Positions 51,235 through 61,207 of a stretch of 64,000 nucleotides of DNA are shown piece after piece. The position numbers and the translations under genes were made by a program. The notes beneath the pieces are model-generated. The model did no database searches. It saw nothing but the letters and a program-made list of their open reading frames with translations, and was not told the DNA's origin. Every line of letters begins with the position of its first letter. Positions within the stretch are counted from its first letter, which is position 1. Origin of the DNA: Acidobacteria subdivision 2 bacterium RH1 MAG20 (GTDB taxonomy: Bacteria > Acidobacteriota > Terriglobia > Terriglobales > Acidobacteriaceae); NCBI GenBank assembly GCA_002197545.1, contig NFUO01000160.1:1-64000 (forward strand), written 5' to 3'.

Positions 51235-54078
51235 ATGATTCGTGCGTGTAGATTTCTGACCGTTGCAGTAATCGTGACAGGGACCGTGAATGTTTTGGGG
51301 CAGGTCATTAATCTGCCGAGTAGCAAACAGATTGTGGGCCCAGCGCCGGGAAGTCCGCAGCGCCTCAACAGCCTGCCAATCTCGATGGCCGTCTCGCCCG
51401 ACGGACATTATGTGGTAACGGTCAACGCAGGCTACGGCACCTACGAGTCCAACTACATGCAGTCGCTCACGGTGATGGACACGCAGACCGGCAAGGTCAC
51501 AGATTTTCCTGACGACCGGACACCCGTGGGCGCCAGACAGACACTCTACTCGGGTCTCGCCTTCAGCCGCGACCGACAGCACATATACGCGAGCATGGGC
51601 TCGACGAACGATCCGCTCGGCAAACGTCCCAACGACACGGGCAACGGCGTAGTGGTCTACGGGTTCAGCGATGGAAAGATCACCCACGAACGAATCATTA
51701 AGATTCCCTTGCAGCAGTTGGCGCCCGGCCGCAAGACGATGCTGATAGGCGGCATTGAAGGCGATAAAGGCATCCCATTCCCGGCGGCGATTGCGGTGGT
51801 GGGTAGCGCCGGTTCAGAGAAGCTGCTGGTGGCGGATAACCTCTCCGATGATGTGCTGCTGATCGATGTGGCCACGGGTGCGATCCTTAAACGCTTTGAC
51901 TTGTCGGAGAGCGACGCCGTGCCTTCAACTTATCCGGTGGCGCTGGCCGTCTCGCAGGACGGCTCACGAGCCTTTGTTGCGCTATGGAACGCGTCAGAAG
52001 TGGTGGAGCTTGACCTGAACCGCGGTGTTGTTGGCCGCAAACTGCCGTTGCTGAAGCCCAGTGTGGCTACCGCTCCGGGAACGCATCCCTCTGCGCTCGA
52101 GATCTCTCCTGACGGACAGACGATGTATGTGGTGTTATCAAACCGCGATGCCGTCGCAGCGGTGAATATAAAGGGCGCACAATTTGCCGTGAAAGGTTAT
52201 TTCGATACACGGCTTCCCGGACAGAGCTACTTCGGCGCGGAACCTGTTGCGCTTGCCTTGAGCGCTGATGGTCGTCGGCTCTATGTGGCCAATCTCGGTT
52301 CGGATGCTGTAGCCGTGATCGACACGGCGAAGCTCACCGGGGGCGCAGCGAAGAAAGGAATGGTCGAGCCGATCGGATTTGTGCCCACGGAATGGATGCC
52401 AATGAGCATGGCCGTCACGCAGGGTAAGCTCTATCTGGCCACGGCTAAGAGCAAAGGGACCGGGGCCAATGGCTTTCCCCAGCGCAGGACCGAACAGACG
52501 GGCGCCGCGAAGAAGCTGCAGGGAGCCACAACCTACATAGCGACGTTGCTCTATGGTTCGATGGTTTCGCTGGACATGACGGCGATGGAAAAGGACCTTC
52601 CGCGATGGACGGCAGAGGTAATTGATTCAAACCGCATGAAAGCCGCGCAGCAGCAAATTCAGTTTACGAGCGGTTCAGCTTCGGGCGCTGGCCCCATCAA
52701 GCATGTGATCTACATCATCAAAGAGAACCGGACCTACGACCAGTTGTTCGGCGATCTGCAGCAGGATGGAAAGCCCGTGGGAAATGGGGATACGAGCCTG
52801 ACGATGTTCGGAGCGGACATCACGCCAAACCAGCACCGAATGGCGCTCCAGTTCGGCGTGCTCGACAACTTCTACGACTCCGGCGAGGTGTCGGGCGACG
52901 GGCATGTCTGGTCGAATGCAGCGATTGGCACCGACTACCTCGAGAAGACATGGGAACAGAACTACAGCCGCGGCCAGCGGACCTATGACTTTGAGGGCAT
53001 GGTGGCCGATGGCTATCCGATCCAGCAGAATATTCCCGATGTCAATGAACCCGCGAGCGGCTACCTCTGGGGCGATCTCGCCGCGCACGGCAAGACCCTC
53101 TATCACTTCGGCGAGTACATCTCGTCAACCTTTTGCGGCACCAAAAATGCTCTAAAACAGATTGACCCGCAGCAGGGAGCGATATCAGGGGTGACAAAAG
53201 TCTGCATGTCGAAAGACATCAAGCCCGGTGAAGCGATTCCCGCAATATGGGGCGGGGGGGTGAACAAATGGCCGTGGGCGATTCCTCTGCTCGCGCGCAA
53301 TGTGGCCACCAAGCCGGAGCTGGTGGGCCACTTTGCGCCGGAACAGCCTGATTTCAATCTGATGGTTCCCGATCAGATTCGCGTCAACGTCTTTCTCCGG
53401 CATTTCAATCAGTGGGTTGCGGACCGCAAGGCCGGTAACGATACGATGCCAAACTTCGTAATGTTGAGGATGCCAGACGACCATACGGCGGGAACCAGAC
53501 CCGGCAGCCCATCGCCGAAGTCTTCGGTTGCCGACAACGATCTTGCCATCGGCCGCGCCGTAGAGGCCGTCTCCCACTCAGCCTACTGGAACGACACAGC
53601 ATTCTTCATCCTGGAAGACGATGCCCAGAACGGTGCGGACCACGTAGACGCACACCGCAGCATGGCCCTGGTCGTCAGCAAATATGCGCCCAGAAAGGCC
53701 GATGACGCCGCATTCGTCGATAGCCGCTTCTACACCACCGTCTCCATGGTTCGCACGATGGAGATGGTTTTGGGTCTGCCTCCGATGAACAACAACGACG
53801 CCTTCAGCAGCGCGATGACGCCCGAGTTCAGCGGCGCAGGGGACCAGCCTCCCTTCACCGTTGATTATGTCAACCGCGACAATGGGCTTATCTACACCGC
53901 CAACAAAAAAGCCGCGCCGGGAGCGAAGGAGAGCATGAAAATGGACTTTCGTCATGCAGACCGCGCCGATTCACGCAAGTTGAACGTTATCCTATGGAAG
54001 GACGCGATGGGCGACAAACCAGTTCCCGCCCAGTTGCTGGTCCACTATAAAAAAGTGAAGGATGACGATGACGACTAG
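51235..54078 (+). CDS. Secreted YVTN beta-propeller / phosphoesterase fusion
   Basis: A 947-residue exported protein. A signal peptide (to about residue 22) precedes a propeller of YVTN type (about 40-440: ISMAVSPDGHYVVTVNAGYG; ADGRRLYVANLGSDAVAVID). A C-terminal alkaline-phosphatase-superfamily phosphoesterase domain follows (about 480-930), opening IKHVIYIIKENRTYDQLFGD with the metal/nucleophile Thr region, then SDEVSGDGHVWS-like and FFILEDDAQNGADHVDAHRS. The latter is the conserved DDxQ..xDHVD zinc-site motif of AcpA/PLC relatives. It probably hydrolyses phosphate esters or phospholipids outside the cytosol. The 3' end overlaps manA by 11 bp. Confidence 0.9.
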   Translation: MIRACRFLTVAVIVTGTVNVLGQVINLPSSKQIVGPAPGSPQRLNSLPISMAVSPDGHYVVTVNAGYGTYESNYMQSLTVMDTQTGKVTDFPDDRTPVGARQTLYSGLAFSRDRQHIYASMGSTNDPLGKRPNDTGNGVVVYGFSDGKITHERIIKIPLQQLAPGRKTMLIGGIEGDKGIPFPAAIAVVGSAGSEKLLVADNLSDDVLLIDVATGAILKRFDLSESDAVPSTYPVALAVSQDGSRAFVALWNASEVVELDLNRGVVGRKLPLLKPSVATAPGTHPSALEISPDGQTMYVVLSNRDAVAAVNIKGAQFAVKGYFDTRLPGQSYFGAEPVALALSADGRRLYVANLGSDAVAVIDTAKLTGGAAKKGMVEPIGFVPTEWMPMSMAVTQGKLYLATAKSKGTGANGFPQRRTEQTGAAKKLQGATTYIATLLYGSMVSLDMTAMEKDLPRWTAEVIDSNRMKAAQQQIQFTSGSASGAGPIKHVIYIIKENRTYDQLFGDLQQDGKPVGNGDTSLTMFGADITPNQHRMALQFGVLDNFYDSGEVSGDGHVWSNAAIGTDYLEKTWEQNYSRGQRTYDFEGMVADGYPIQQNIPDVNEPASGYLWGDLAAHGKTLYHFGEYISSTFCGTKNALKQIDPQQGAISGVTKVCMSKDIKPGEAIPAIWGGGVNKWPWAIPLLARNVATKPELVGHFAPEQPDFNLMVPDQIRVNVFLRHFNQWVADRKAGNDTMPNFVMLRMPDDHTAGTRPGSPSPKSSVADNDLAIGRAVEAVSHSAYWNDTAFFILEDDAQNGADHVDAHRSMALVVSKYAPRKADDAAFVDSRFYTTVSMVRTMEMVLGLPPMNNNDAFSSAMTPEFSGAGDQPPFTVDYVNRDNGLIYTANKKAAPGAKESMKMDFRHADRADSRKLNVILWKDAMGDKPVPAQLLVHYKKVKDDDDD

Positions 54079-54973
54079 CATTGCGCCGTTTCGGTTGAAG
54101 CCTTGGTTCAGCGAGCGGGTATGGGGTAAGAGCGATCTCCGCCCATGGTATGAATCGACCGGCACAAACGAACTGGTGGGCGAGGCCTGGCTGACCGGAC
54201 CGGCATGCATTGTAGAAACCGGGCCCTTCACCGGAAAAACGCTGACAGGAATGTCCACCAAGATCGGCGGCGAGTTCCCGCTGCTGGTCAAAATTCTCTT
54301 CCCCGCCGATAAGCTCTCCGTGCAGGTGCATCCCGACGACGCCCAGGCTCAGGCCGCAGGAGAGACCCGAGGCAAAACCGAGTGCTGGTACGTGCTCGAA
54401 GCCGATCCCGGGGCCACGGTAGCTCTCGGCCTCAAGGCAGGAGTGGGAGCATCGGAGGTTGCCGCCTCGGTCGCCGATGGAACGATGGAAGAGCTTCTGG
54501 AACAGGTCTCGGTCTCCGTGGGAGACATGCTCTTCGTCGATGCTGGAACCGTCCACGCCATCGGGCCCGGCGTTGTGTTGCTGGAGACGCAGCAGACCAG
54601 CGACATCACCTATCGCCTCTACGACTACGGCCGTCCACGCGAGCTGCATCTGGAGCAGGGAATCGCCGTCATCAAGGCAAAGACCGAAGCAGGCAAAGTA
54701 AAGCCTCGCGTCATGGACGGCTTCGTGCGCCTGATCGAACAGAAATACTTCACCGTAGATCGCTTCGATGTTCCCTTCGGCGAGGTTCATCTCTCCGGCA
54801 CCGGCCCAGCCTGCCTGGTCAGTCTCTCCGGTTGGGGCACAGTAAAAACCGACAAAGGCTCAACTGGCCTGAAACCAGGTCAGGCAGTCGTCCTTCCCCA
54901 GGGAACAGGCGATGTTGTGATAGACGCGCCGGCAGCTTTGGCTTTCGTGCGCTGCGCGGCTCCGGCAAGCTGA
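54068..54973 (+). CDS. manA: Class I mannose-6-phosphate isomerase
   Basis: A 301-residue cupin enzyme interconverting fructose 6-phosphate and mannose 6-phosphate. Zinc-site motifs: LSVQVHPDDAQAQ (Gln-x-His), KTECWYVLEADPGA (Glu) and DAGTVHAIGPGVVLLETQQT (His). ITYRLYDYGR is the usual catalytic Arg segment. Short form, as in bacilli, rather than the 390-residue E. coli form. The ATG at 54068 sits six bases after GAAGG; 54062 is too close. It overlaps the upstream phosphoesterase gene. With pgi nearby it links glucose, fructose and mannose phosphates for envelope sugars. Confidence 0.93.
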   Translation: MTTSIAPFRLKPWFSERVWGKSDLRPWYESTGTNELVGEAWLTGPACIVETGPFTGKTLTGMSTKIGGEFPLLVKILFPADKLSVQVHPDDAQAQAAGETRGKTECWYVLEADPGATVALGLKAGVGASEVAASVADGTMEELLEQVSVSVGDMLFVDAGTVHAIGPGVVLLETQQTSDITYRLYDYGRPRELHLEQGIAVIKAKTEAGKVKPRVMDGFVRLIEQKYFTVDRFDVPFGEVHLSGTGPACLVSLSGWGTVKTDKGSTGLKPGQAVVLPQGTGDVVIDAPAALAFVRCAAPAS

Positions 54974-54990
54974 TCCGTGTCCTATGCGGC

Positions 54991-55275
54991 TTAAAGAGGC
55001 TGCTGAAAAAATCTGCTCTCGTTAAGGCCATTCCTTCAGCCGTGCCGTAAGTGAGCCGTTTGCAGTGCGGCTTTACAGGCTGCGGAAAAACCACATCGTT
55101 TCTGCTTTTGGGATTAGCGTGGGGCTTCAGCCCCCACGACAAATGCCTGAAAATACAAAGGGCTTTAGCCCCGGGTTTTCTCTTCGAGTGCCACAATCAA
55201 CTTTTTTCCGCACCCTCTTTAGCCGCTGAGGTACGCTTTTCTTTCAGCCACCAACTTTTTTCAGCAGCCTCTTAA
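54991..55275. mobile_element. MITE-like element with nested inverted repeats
   Basis: Outer arms AAGAGGCTGCTGAAAAAA (54994-55011) and its exact inverted copy (55256-55273) bound the element. An inner pair, GGCTGCGGAAAAA (55078-55090) and TTTTTTCCGCA (about 55202-55212), is nested inside. At the core is the two-hairpin unit GTGGGGCTTCAGCCCCCAC ... GGGCTTTAGCCCC (55117-55174). No transposase and no clear target duplication were seen. Confidence 0.5.
55117..55174 (-). repeat. Paired-hairpin repeat, second copy
   Basis: Inverse orientation of the unit at 14540-14595: on the minus strand GGGGCTAAAGCCC precedes GTGGGGGCTGAAGCCCCAC after about 30 bases. It lies at the centre of the nested inverted-repeat element. 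Confidence 0.65.
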
Positions 55276-55286
55276 GTTATGAAAAA

Positions 55287-56150
55287 TCAACGTAAAAAAA
55301 CGCTCAACTCGTTGGCCGCATTCCGCAGATGCGGCAGATATCGCGTCTGCATATCCAGCACCGACATCCGCGGAGCGCTCCCGCTGAGGTTGATCGTCGC
55401 CACCACCCGCCCCGAAGACGAATGCACAGGAACAGCCAGAGAGCGCAGCCCAACTTCAAACTCCTGATCGCAAACAGCATAGCCGCTGCGGCGAATATTG
55501 CGCAGCAGCAGCCGCAGCTTCTCAATCGAAGTCACCGTCCGCGTAGTATGCGGCGTAAGGATCACGCGAGACAGATAGCTTTCAAGCTGGTCAGCAGGCA
55601 GATACGCAAGCAAAACCCGCCCCATGCTGGTGCAATACGCTGGCAATCGGCTGCCAATGTGCAAATCCACAGCCATCACGCGGCTAACCGTAGTGCGCGC
55701 AATATAAACAATGTCCTCGCCGTCCAACGTAGCCACAGAGAAGGACTCGCGCAACGCTGCGGACATGCGCTCAAGAATAGGCTGCGCGGCGCTGGAGAGT
55801 GTATTCGATGCAGTGTACGTATGCGAAAGCGTCAACATACGCGGACGCAGCGAGTATCGCGATCCATCTTCCGCTCCGGCAAAACCCAGCTTGGTCAGCG
55901 TATAAAGACACCGCCGGACAGCGGCGCGCGAGAGTCCAGTTTTGGCGCTGAGCTGAGAGATCGTCATCTGCGGCGACTGTTGCGTAAAAGCCTGAATAAC
56001 AATCAGCCCGCGCGCCAGCGATGTCATGAAATTCGGATCGCCGGTATAAACATCAAGCGACGCAGCGGGAGTGGTCTTGGGCGTCTCCGGCAGGGGAGCG
56101 GTTGCCAGGGGGGCACTGGACGGGACAGGGCGGCGCGGGACGAGACTCAT
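55287..56150 (-). CDS. IclR-family regulator, PcaU/PcaR/PobR-like
   Basis: A 287-residue regulator. After a Pro-rich N-terminus, the winged helix (about 45-110) reads SLARGLIVIQAFTQQSPQMT and LSRAAVRRCLYTLTKLGF. The effector domain (about 125-285) has DLHIGSRLPAYCTSMGRVLL, the sequence typical of the beta-ketoadipate subgroup that responds to aromatic acids. I start at 56150 because AAGGA lies five bases upstream. Divergent from pgi and convergent with manA, so no obvious catabolic target is nearby. The effector is unknown. Confidence 0.9.
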   Translation of the reverse strand: MSLVPRRPVPSSAPLATAPLPETPKTTPAASLDVYTGDPNFMTSLARGLIVIQAFTQQSPQMTISQLSAKTGLSRAAVRRCLYTLTKLGFAGAEDGSRYSLRPRMLTLSHTYTASNTLSSAAQPILERMSAALRESFSVATLDGEDIVYIARTTVSRVMAVDLHIGSRLPAYCTSMGRVLLAYLPADQLESYLSRVILTPHTTRTVTSIEKLRLLLRNIRRSGYAVCDQEFEVGLRSLAVPVHSSSGRVVATINLSGSAPRMSVLDMQTRYLPHLRNAANELSVFLR

Positions 56151-56282
56151 GAGAATCCTTTCCATGCCGGCGGGCCGTGTAAAGGAAGGCGGGGCGATAG
56201 CCGGACTTTACTAACGATAAACGCACATTCGCAGGATTGCAAGATCATGCGAGCTAACCGGGCGCTGTGAGAAGATACACGC

Positions 56283-57926
<1,644 letters not shown>

Positions 57927-57989
57927 CCGCAGCGACAGGTAAGCAACAGCAATGACCGCCCCTCGGAAAAACGACCAACGCTCGGGTGC

Positions 57990-58022
57990 CCCATCCTTCG
58001 CAGTCTCATCGCGAAGGGTGGG
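57990..58022. repeat. Palindromic repeat between convergent genes
   Basis: CCCATCCTTCGC (57990-58001) and GCGAAGGGTGGG (58011-58022) pair with one mismatch around nine bases. It lies between pgi and the convergent peroxiredoxin; it has no U-tract, so it is a dispersed repeat rather than a proven terminator. Confidence 0.55.
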
Positions 58023-58089
58023 AGAGTAAACGTTCAATCCACATGTTCTTGCTGTTGTCTGTTCTCTTAAAATTGTCTGAAAAACCAAG

Positions 58090-58794
58090 CTAGAGCGCAG
58101 CGATCACATCGGCAGGCTCAGGACGAACGCGGAAGTCGGCATGGGCTTCGCTGAAGGCGATGGTTCCATCCTGTCGAATCACGAAGACAGCAGGCAAAGG
58201 AAGCCGCCAGCTCTCTTCCGTGGCGTTGTGATAGCTCAGCCCGGCATTGTTGAAAGGGATGTTGATGAGAATGCTCTGGTAGTAGCGGCGGTGCTGCTCT
58301 GGAATGGTGTAGGCGACACCAAACTTTTCAGCTACGTCCGCGCCCGGATCGGCAAGCAGCGGAAAGGGCAGAGCATGTTGCTGAATCATGAAGTCGTTCT
58401 GCCGCGGCGTCTGCGGCGAGATGGCGATAAAGATAGCATCCCGTTCGCGAAGCTGCGGGTAGAGTTCTCGCCACGTCTCCAGTTCGGTGACGCAGTAAGG
58501 ACACCATCGCCCACGAAAAAAGTTGACCACCAGCGGTCCCAGGGCAAGCAGGTCTACCGATTGGATGGGTTTGCCGGTCCGCGTGTCCTGTAGGGAGAAG
58601 CTGGGAGCCACGCTGCCCACAGGAAGGATGCGGTCTTCGATGCCTGTGTTGAAGAGATCGGTGGCGGCCTGTTCGGAGACAGCGAGCCGGTCGGCCTGGA
58701 CAAGCCTGCGGGTGTTCTGGGTGATGCGATCGAGTTGGTCTTGAAGAGATGCGGCCACAATGTCATTATCGCAGCCGCCAATGTGTCGCGTCAC
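58090..58794 (-). CDS. AhpC/TSA-type peroxiredoxin-like protein
   Basis: A 234-residue cytosolic thioredoxin-fold protein of the redoxin group. GSVAPSFSLQDTRTGKPIQS leads to the active site FFRGRWCPYCVTELETWREL, with Cys98 and Cys101 as a CPYC pair, so it may act as a disulfide reductase or peroxidase. The N-terminal 55 residues are helical (SLQDQLDRITQNTRRLVQAD). GTG start overlapping the dienelactone hydrolase stop by 4 bp, so the two are co-translated. The physiological substrate is unknown. Confidence 0.88.
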   Translation of the reverse strand: MTRHIGGCDNDIVAASLQDQLDRITQNTRRLVQADRLAVSEQAATDLFNTGIEDRILPVGSVAPSFSLQDTRTGKPIQSVDLLALGPLVVNFFRGRWCPYCVTELETWRELYPQLRERDAIFIAISPQTPRQNDFMIQQHALPFPLLADPGADVAEKFGVAYTIPEQHRRYYQSILINIPFNNAGLSYHNATEESWRLPLPAVFVIRQDGTIAFSEAHADFRVRPEPADVIAAL

Positions 58795-59585
58795 ATCGTA
58801 CCGAGCAGCTTGATGAGGCGATCAAACCCTTCTTTACGAGCTTTTTTGTTTGCCGGTGTAGGGTCCGGAGCCTCACCTGCCCGCATGAAGCCGTGGCCCG
58901 CGCCGTCATAGATCACCGGCTCATACTTTTTGTTGGCTGCCTTCATGGCTTCGGTGGTGGCAGGCACAGTAGCGCTGATGCGAGCATCATTGCCCGCATA
59001 GAAGCCATAGACAGGCGCGGTGATCGTAGTGAATTCAGGTGGCGGCGGTCCATAAAAGACGAACGCTGCCGACAGGCCAGGGCGATGGGCAGCGAAGGCG
59101 AAGGACTTTCCACCGCCCCAGCAGAAGCCCGTCACCGCCAGCTTGCCATTGGCCGAGGGAATCTTTTTCGCATAGTCTGCAGCGGCGTCGAGATCTGCAT
59201 TGACCTCATCGGGGTTCAGCGCGGAGACTGCTTTGACAGCATCATCCTGACTGGGAAACTCGCTGAAGCCGCCGCCATGAGACCCGTGACCCGAGAGCAG
59301 ATCAGGCGCGATCACGATATAGCCCTTAGCGGCAATCTCATCAGCCATCTCTCTGGCCCAGTCAGTCAGGCCAAAGATCTCGTGGATAAGGATGACGACG
59401 GGCGCCTTTCCGCTGACCTCGGGGTAGACGACGAAGGCCTGCACGGTGCGGTCGTCATGTTTGAGCGAGACATATTCGTGGTGGCGCGGAGATTTGTCGA
59501 GGCGAGCTTTGGCCCAGTCCTGGGCTTGAGCGCCGATGGGAAGCAGCAGCAGGAGGGCGAGAAGTTTAAGGGGAGCGCGTCGCAT
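58791..59585 (-). CDS. Secreted dienelactone hydrolase-family enzyme
   Basis: A 264-residue alpha/beta hydrolase with a signal peptide (LKLLALLLLLPIGAQAQ). The catalytic triad of the family is present: Cys155 in GFCWGGGKSF, Asp200 in AGNDARISA, His231 in GAGHGFMRAG. VVILIHEIFGLTDWAREMAD forms the oxyanion region. True dienelactone hydrolases open chlorocatechol-derived lactones, but secreted members in soil bacteria often have other ester substrates. The start at MRRAPLK was chosen for the signal peptide; the longer frame upstream is not protein-like. Translationally coupled to the peroxiredoxin. Confidence 0.9.
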   Translation of the reverse strand: MRRAPLKLLALLLLLPIGAQAQDWAKARLDKSPRHHEYVSLKHDDRTVQAFVVYPEVSGKAPVVILIHEIFGLTDWAREMADEIAAKGYIVIAPDLLSGHGSHGGGFSEFPSQDDAVKAVSALNPDEVNADLDAAADYAKKIPSANGKLAVTGFCWGGGKSFAFAAHRPGLSAAFVFYGPPPPEFTTITAPVYGFYAGNDARISATVPATTEAMKAANKKYEPVIYDGAGHGFMRAGEAPDPTPANKKARKEGFDRLIKLLGTM

Positions 59586-59697
59586 GGGAGGAGTGTAGCC
59601 CCGATTTCGATTCTCAGACAAGATTTTGAATTTGAAGAGGAACGGTTGGGTTGCGAGGCCCATTTTTCAGAGAGCAATTAAAGAATGGGCCCGAGTA

Positions 59698-59841
59698 TCA
59701 GATGACTCTGAGCAGAAGCAGGATAAGGACGATGAGCAGGATAAGGCTGATGCTGCCGCCACCGTAGTAGCCGAGTCCTGGACCCAGGCGATAGCCTCCA
59801 AAACCGAACACCAGAATCAAGATAATCAGAAGAATGAGCAT
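59698..59841 (-). CDS. DUF3309-type 47-residue membrane peptide
   Basis: A very short protein: MLILLIILILVFGFGGYRLG, then PGLGYYGGGSISLILLIVLI and a Leu-rich end. Two hydrophobic segments flank a Gly-rich turn, the DUF3309 pattern. GGAG lies seven bases before the ATG. Such peptides are common in acidobacteria and rhizobia; the function is unknown. It follows the truncated haemoglobin gene on the same strand by about 75 bases. Confidence 0.75.
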   Translation of the reverse strand: MLILLIILILVFGFGGYRLGPGLGYYGGGSISLILLIVLILLLLRVI

Positions 59842-59916
59842 TTCACGTCTCCGTGGCGGCGAAGAGTCGCTCGCTGGAGAGTGAGATGCAGCTTTTGCGA
59901 TATATGCAACGAACAA

Positions 59917-60303
59917 TTACAAATCAGGCTGCGCGAAGCTGCTTCGCTGATAAGCGATGCCTGCCTTGAAGTTGCCCGCGATGCGCTCGGACTTGGCGAT
60001 GATGGCGGCGGCATGGCCGGTCGCCATCACTTCTTTTGCTGTGTCGGCGAATAGCGCCAGCCAGCGGTTGAAGTGGCTCGGCTCCAGGGGAAGCTGGAGA
60101 TGGGTCATCATGGGGTCACCCTTGTAGCGGCCCGTGGTGAGCATGACGGTGGACCAGAAGTTTTTGAGCAGGGCGAGGTGGGTGGGCCAGTCCTCGACCT
60201 TCTCGTTGAAGATGGGGCCGATCTCGGCGTCAAGCTGAACCTTGGCGTAGAAGCGGTCTACCAGGCTCGATATTTCTTCTTCGGTGATCTTCTGTTCCGA
60301 CAT
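59917..60303 (-). CDS. Group III truncated haemoglobin
   Basis: A 128-residue globin of the 2-on-2 type, group III. It has ISSLVDRFYAKVQLDAEIGP, FNEKVEDWPTHLALLKNFWS, LTTGRYKGDP and the proximal His in EPSHFNRWLALF. Group III globins bind heme tightly and are linked to oxygen, nitric oxide or electron-transfer chemistry in the cytosol. Length is standard. The upstream region holds a poly-C palindromic repeat and a GC-rich hairpin. Confidence 0.93.
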   Translation of the reverse strand: MSEQKITEEEISSLVDRFYAKVQLDAEIGPIFNEKVEDWPTHLALLKNFWSTVMLTTGRYKGDPMMTHLQLPLEPSHFNRWLALFADTAKEVMATGHAAAIIAKSERIAGNFKAGIAYQRSSFAQPDL

Positions 60304-60369
60304 TTAGTTGCCTCACTCTACTATGTTATTCCTCCTGATTTCGAGGGAGTCCTGTTATGTGTTGGTGGT

Positions 60370-60429
60370 ATCCCCCCCGTACTTAAAGTCCTAAAGTCTT
60401 AGAAATAGAGACTTTAGGTCTGGACTTAG
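60370..60429. repeat. Poly-C plus AAGTCCTAAAGTCT palindromic repeat, copy 1
   Basis: A C-run is followed by AAAGTCCTAAAGTCTTAG. CCTAAAGTCT (60392-60401) and AGACTTTAGG (60411-60420) are exact inverted arms around 9 bases, then TCTGGACTT. It is about 90 percent identical to 62864-62923. Confidence 0.85.
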
Positions 60430-60452
60430 GTATGACTTCAGTTGCATTGGAA

Positions 60453-60477
60453 AAGCCCGGCATGGCCGGGCTTTTGG
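60453..60477 (+). terminator. Terminator-like GC hairpin with A/T ends
   Basis: AAAAGCCCGGC and GCCGGGCTTTT form an 11-bp stem with a 3-base loop. The A-run before and T-run after would allow termination on both strands. No plus-strand gene ends just before it, so it may insulate the Gly/Tyr-rich gene or end a small RNA. Confidence 0.55.
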
Positions 60478-60655
60478 TTTATCTCTTACTTTTAGTTTAT
60501 CAGTGGTGTCAAGCTTTTCGATCTGATCGAGAGGTGTGGAAGGAAGTTGGGGAGCAACTTGGAGGGTCAATTCGGGTTCTATTCAATAAGCCCACGCTGA
60601 ACGGCTGGGTCGCCATGAAGTCCGGAGAAGTTCGGCTTCTGGTGAGGAGGTAGTT

Positions 60656-61105
60656 GTGAAAGTTCTAAAATATGTGGCTTTGCTTGCGGTCCTTTTCGTC
60701 CCGGTAGCGTACTCGCACGCTCAGGTCTCCATTGGCGTCGGCGTAGGTCCTTATGGGTATGGCCCACCGGCCTGTGCCTACGGATATTACGGGTATGCAC
60801 CGTATGCGTGTGCGCCTTATGGGTACTACGGCCCGTCGTGGTTTAACGGCGGAATCTTTATTGGAGCCGGCCCGTGGCTGAGGGGCGGCTATGGCTATTA
60901 TGGACGCGGTTATGGATATGGTTACCGCGGCGCCTATGGCTATCGTGGCGGCTACGGGTATGGGCGCGGTTATGGTGGCTACGGTCGTGGCTATGCCTAT
61001 GGTCGTGGTGGCTATCACGGCGGCGGCTATGTTGGCGGCGGACGTGGCGGCTTCCATGGGGGTGGTGGTTTCCATGGCGGTGGTCACGGTGGCGGACGAC
61101 GGTAG
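60656..61105 (+). CDS. Secreted Gly/Tyr-rich low-complexity protein
   Basis: A 149-residue protein: signal peptide (VLKYVALLAVLFVPVAYSHA), a Tyr/Pro/Cys section (PPACAYGYYGYAPYACAPYG), then repeats of GYG/GRGYG and a His/Gly tail (HGGGYVGGGRGGFHGGGG). GTG start with a strong GAGGAGG ribosome binding site and a Rho-independent terminator just downstream, so it is a real monocistronic gene. No enzymatic domain. Such proteins may form surface coats or amyloid-like layers, and the His-rich tail may bind metal; function not established. Confidence 0.82.
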   Translation: MKVLKYVALLAVLFVPVAYSHAQVSIGVGVGPYGYGPPACAYGYYGYAPYACAPYGYYGPSWFNGGIFIGAGPWLRGGYGYYGRGYGYGYRGAYGYRGGYGYGRGYGGYGRGYAYGRGGYHGGGYVGGGRGGFHGGGGFHGGGHGGGRR

Positions 61106-61136
61106 TTTTATCGATTGATTTGCAGTAAGAGAAGTG

Positions 61137-61172
61137 CGCCCACCTCAAGGGATGAGGTGGGCGTTTTGTTTT
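61137..61172 (+). terminator. Rho-independent terminator of the Gly/Tyr-rich gene
   Basis: CGCCCACCTCA (61137-61147) pairs with TGAGGTGGGCG (61153-61163), 11 bp with a 5-base loop, followed by TTTTGTTTT. It lies 31 bases after the stop codon. Confidence 0.9.
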
Positions 61173-61207
61173 GGGTCGCGCTTGGCCTTTTCCGTATCCG
61201 CTGGCGC

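Larger units (their letters stand above)
54974..55286. other. Intergenic region filled by nested inverted repeats
   Basis: The 313 bases between manA and the convergent iclR gene are almost wholly a repeat structure with 18-bp terminal inverted arms (54991-55275). No gene is supported; the open frames on both strands are overlaps. Confidence 0.75.
60304..60655. other. Divergent intergenic region with repeat and hairpin
   Basis: The 352 bases between the globin and the Gly/Tyr-rich gene contain the poly-C/AAGTCC repeat (60370-60429) and a terminator-like hairpin (60453-60477). A 73-codon open frame (60432-60653) covers the hairpin and looks fortuitous. Confidence 0.7.

Noticed and set aside
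54382..55050. 222-codon open frame overlapping manA and extending into the repeat element
   Set aside because: Arg/Ser/Gly-rich with no domain; it lies out of frame over manA, whose zinc motifs are intact.
60432..60653. 73-codon open frame between globin and Gly/Tyr-rich genes
   Set aside because: It runs through the terminator-like hairpin and has no ribosome binding site.
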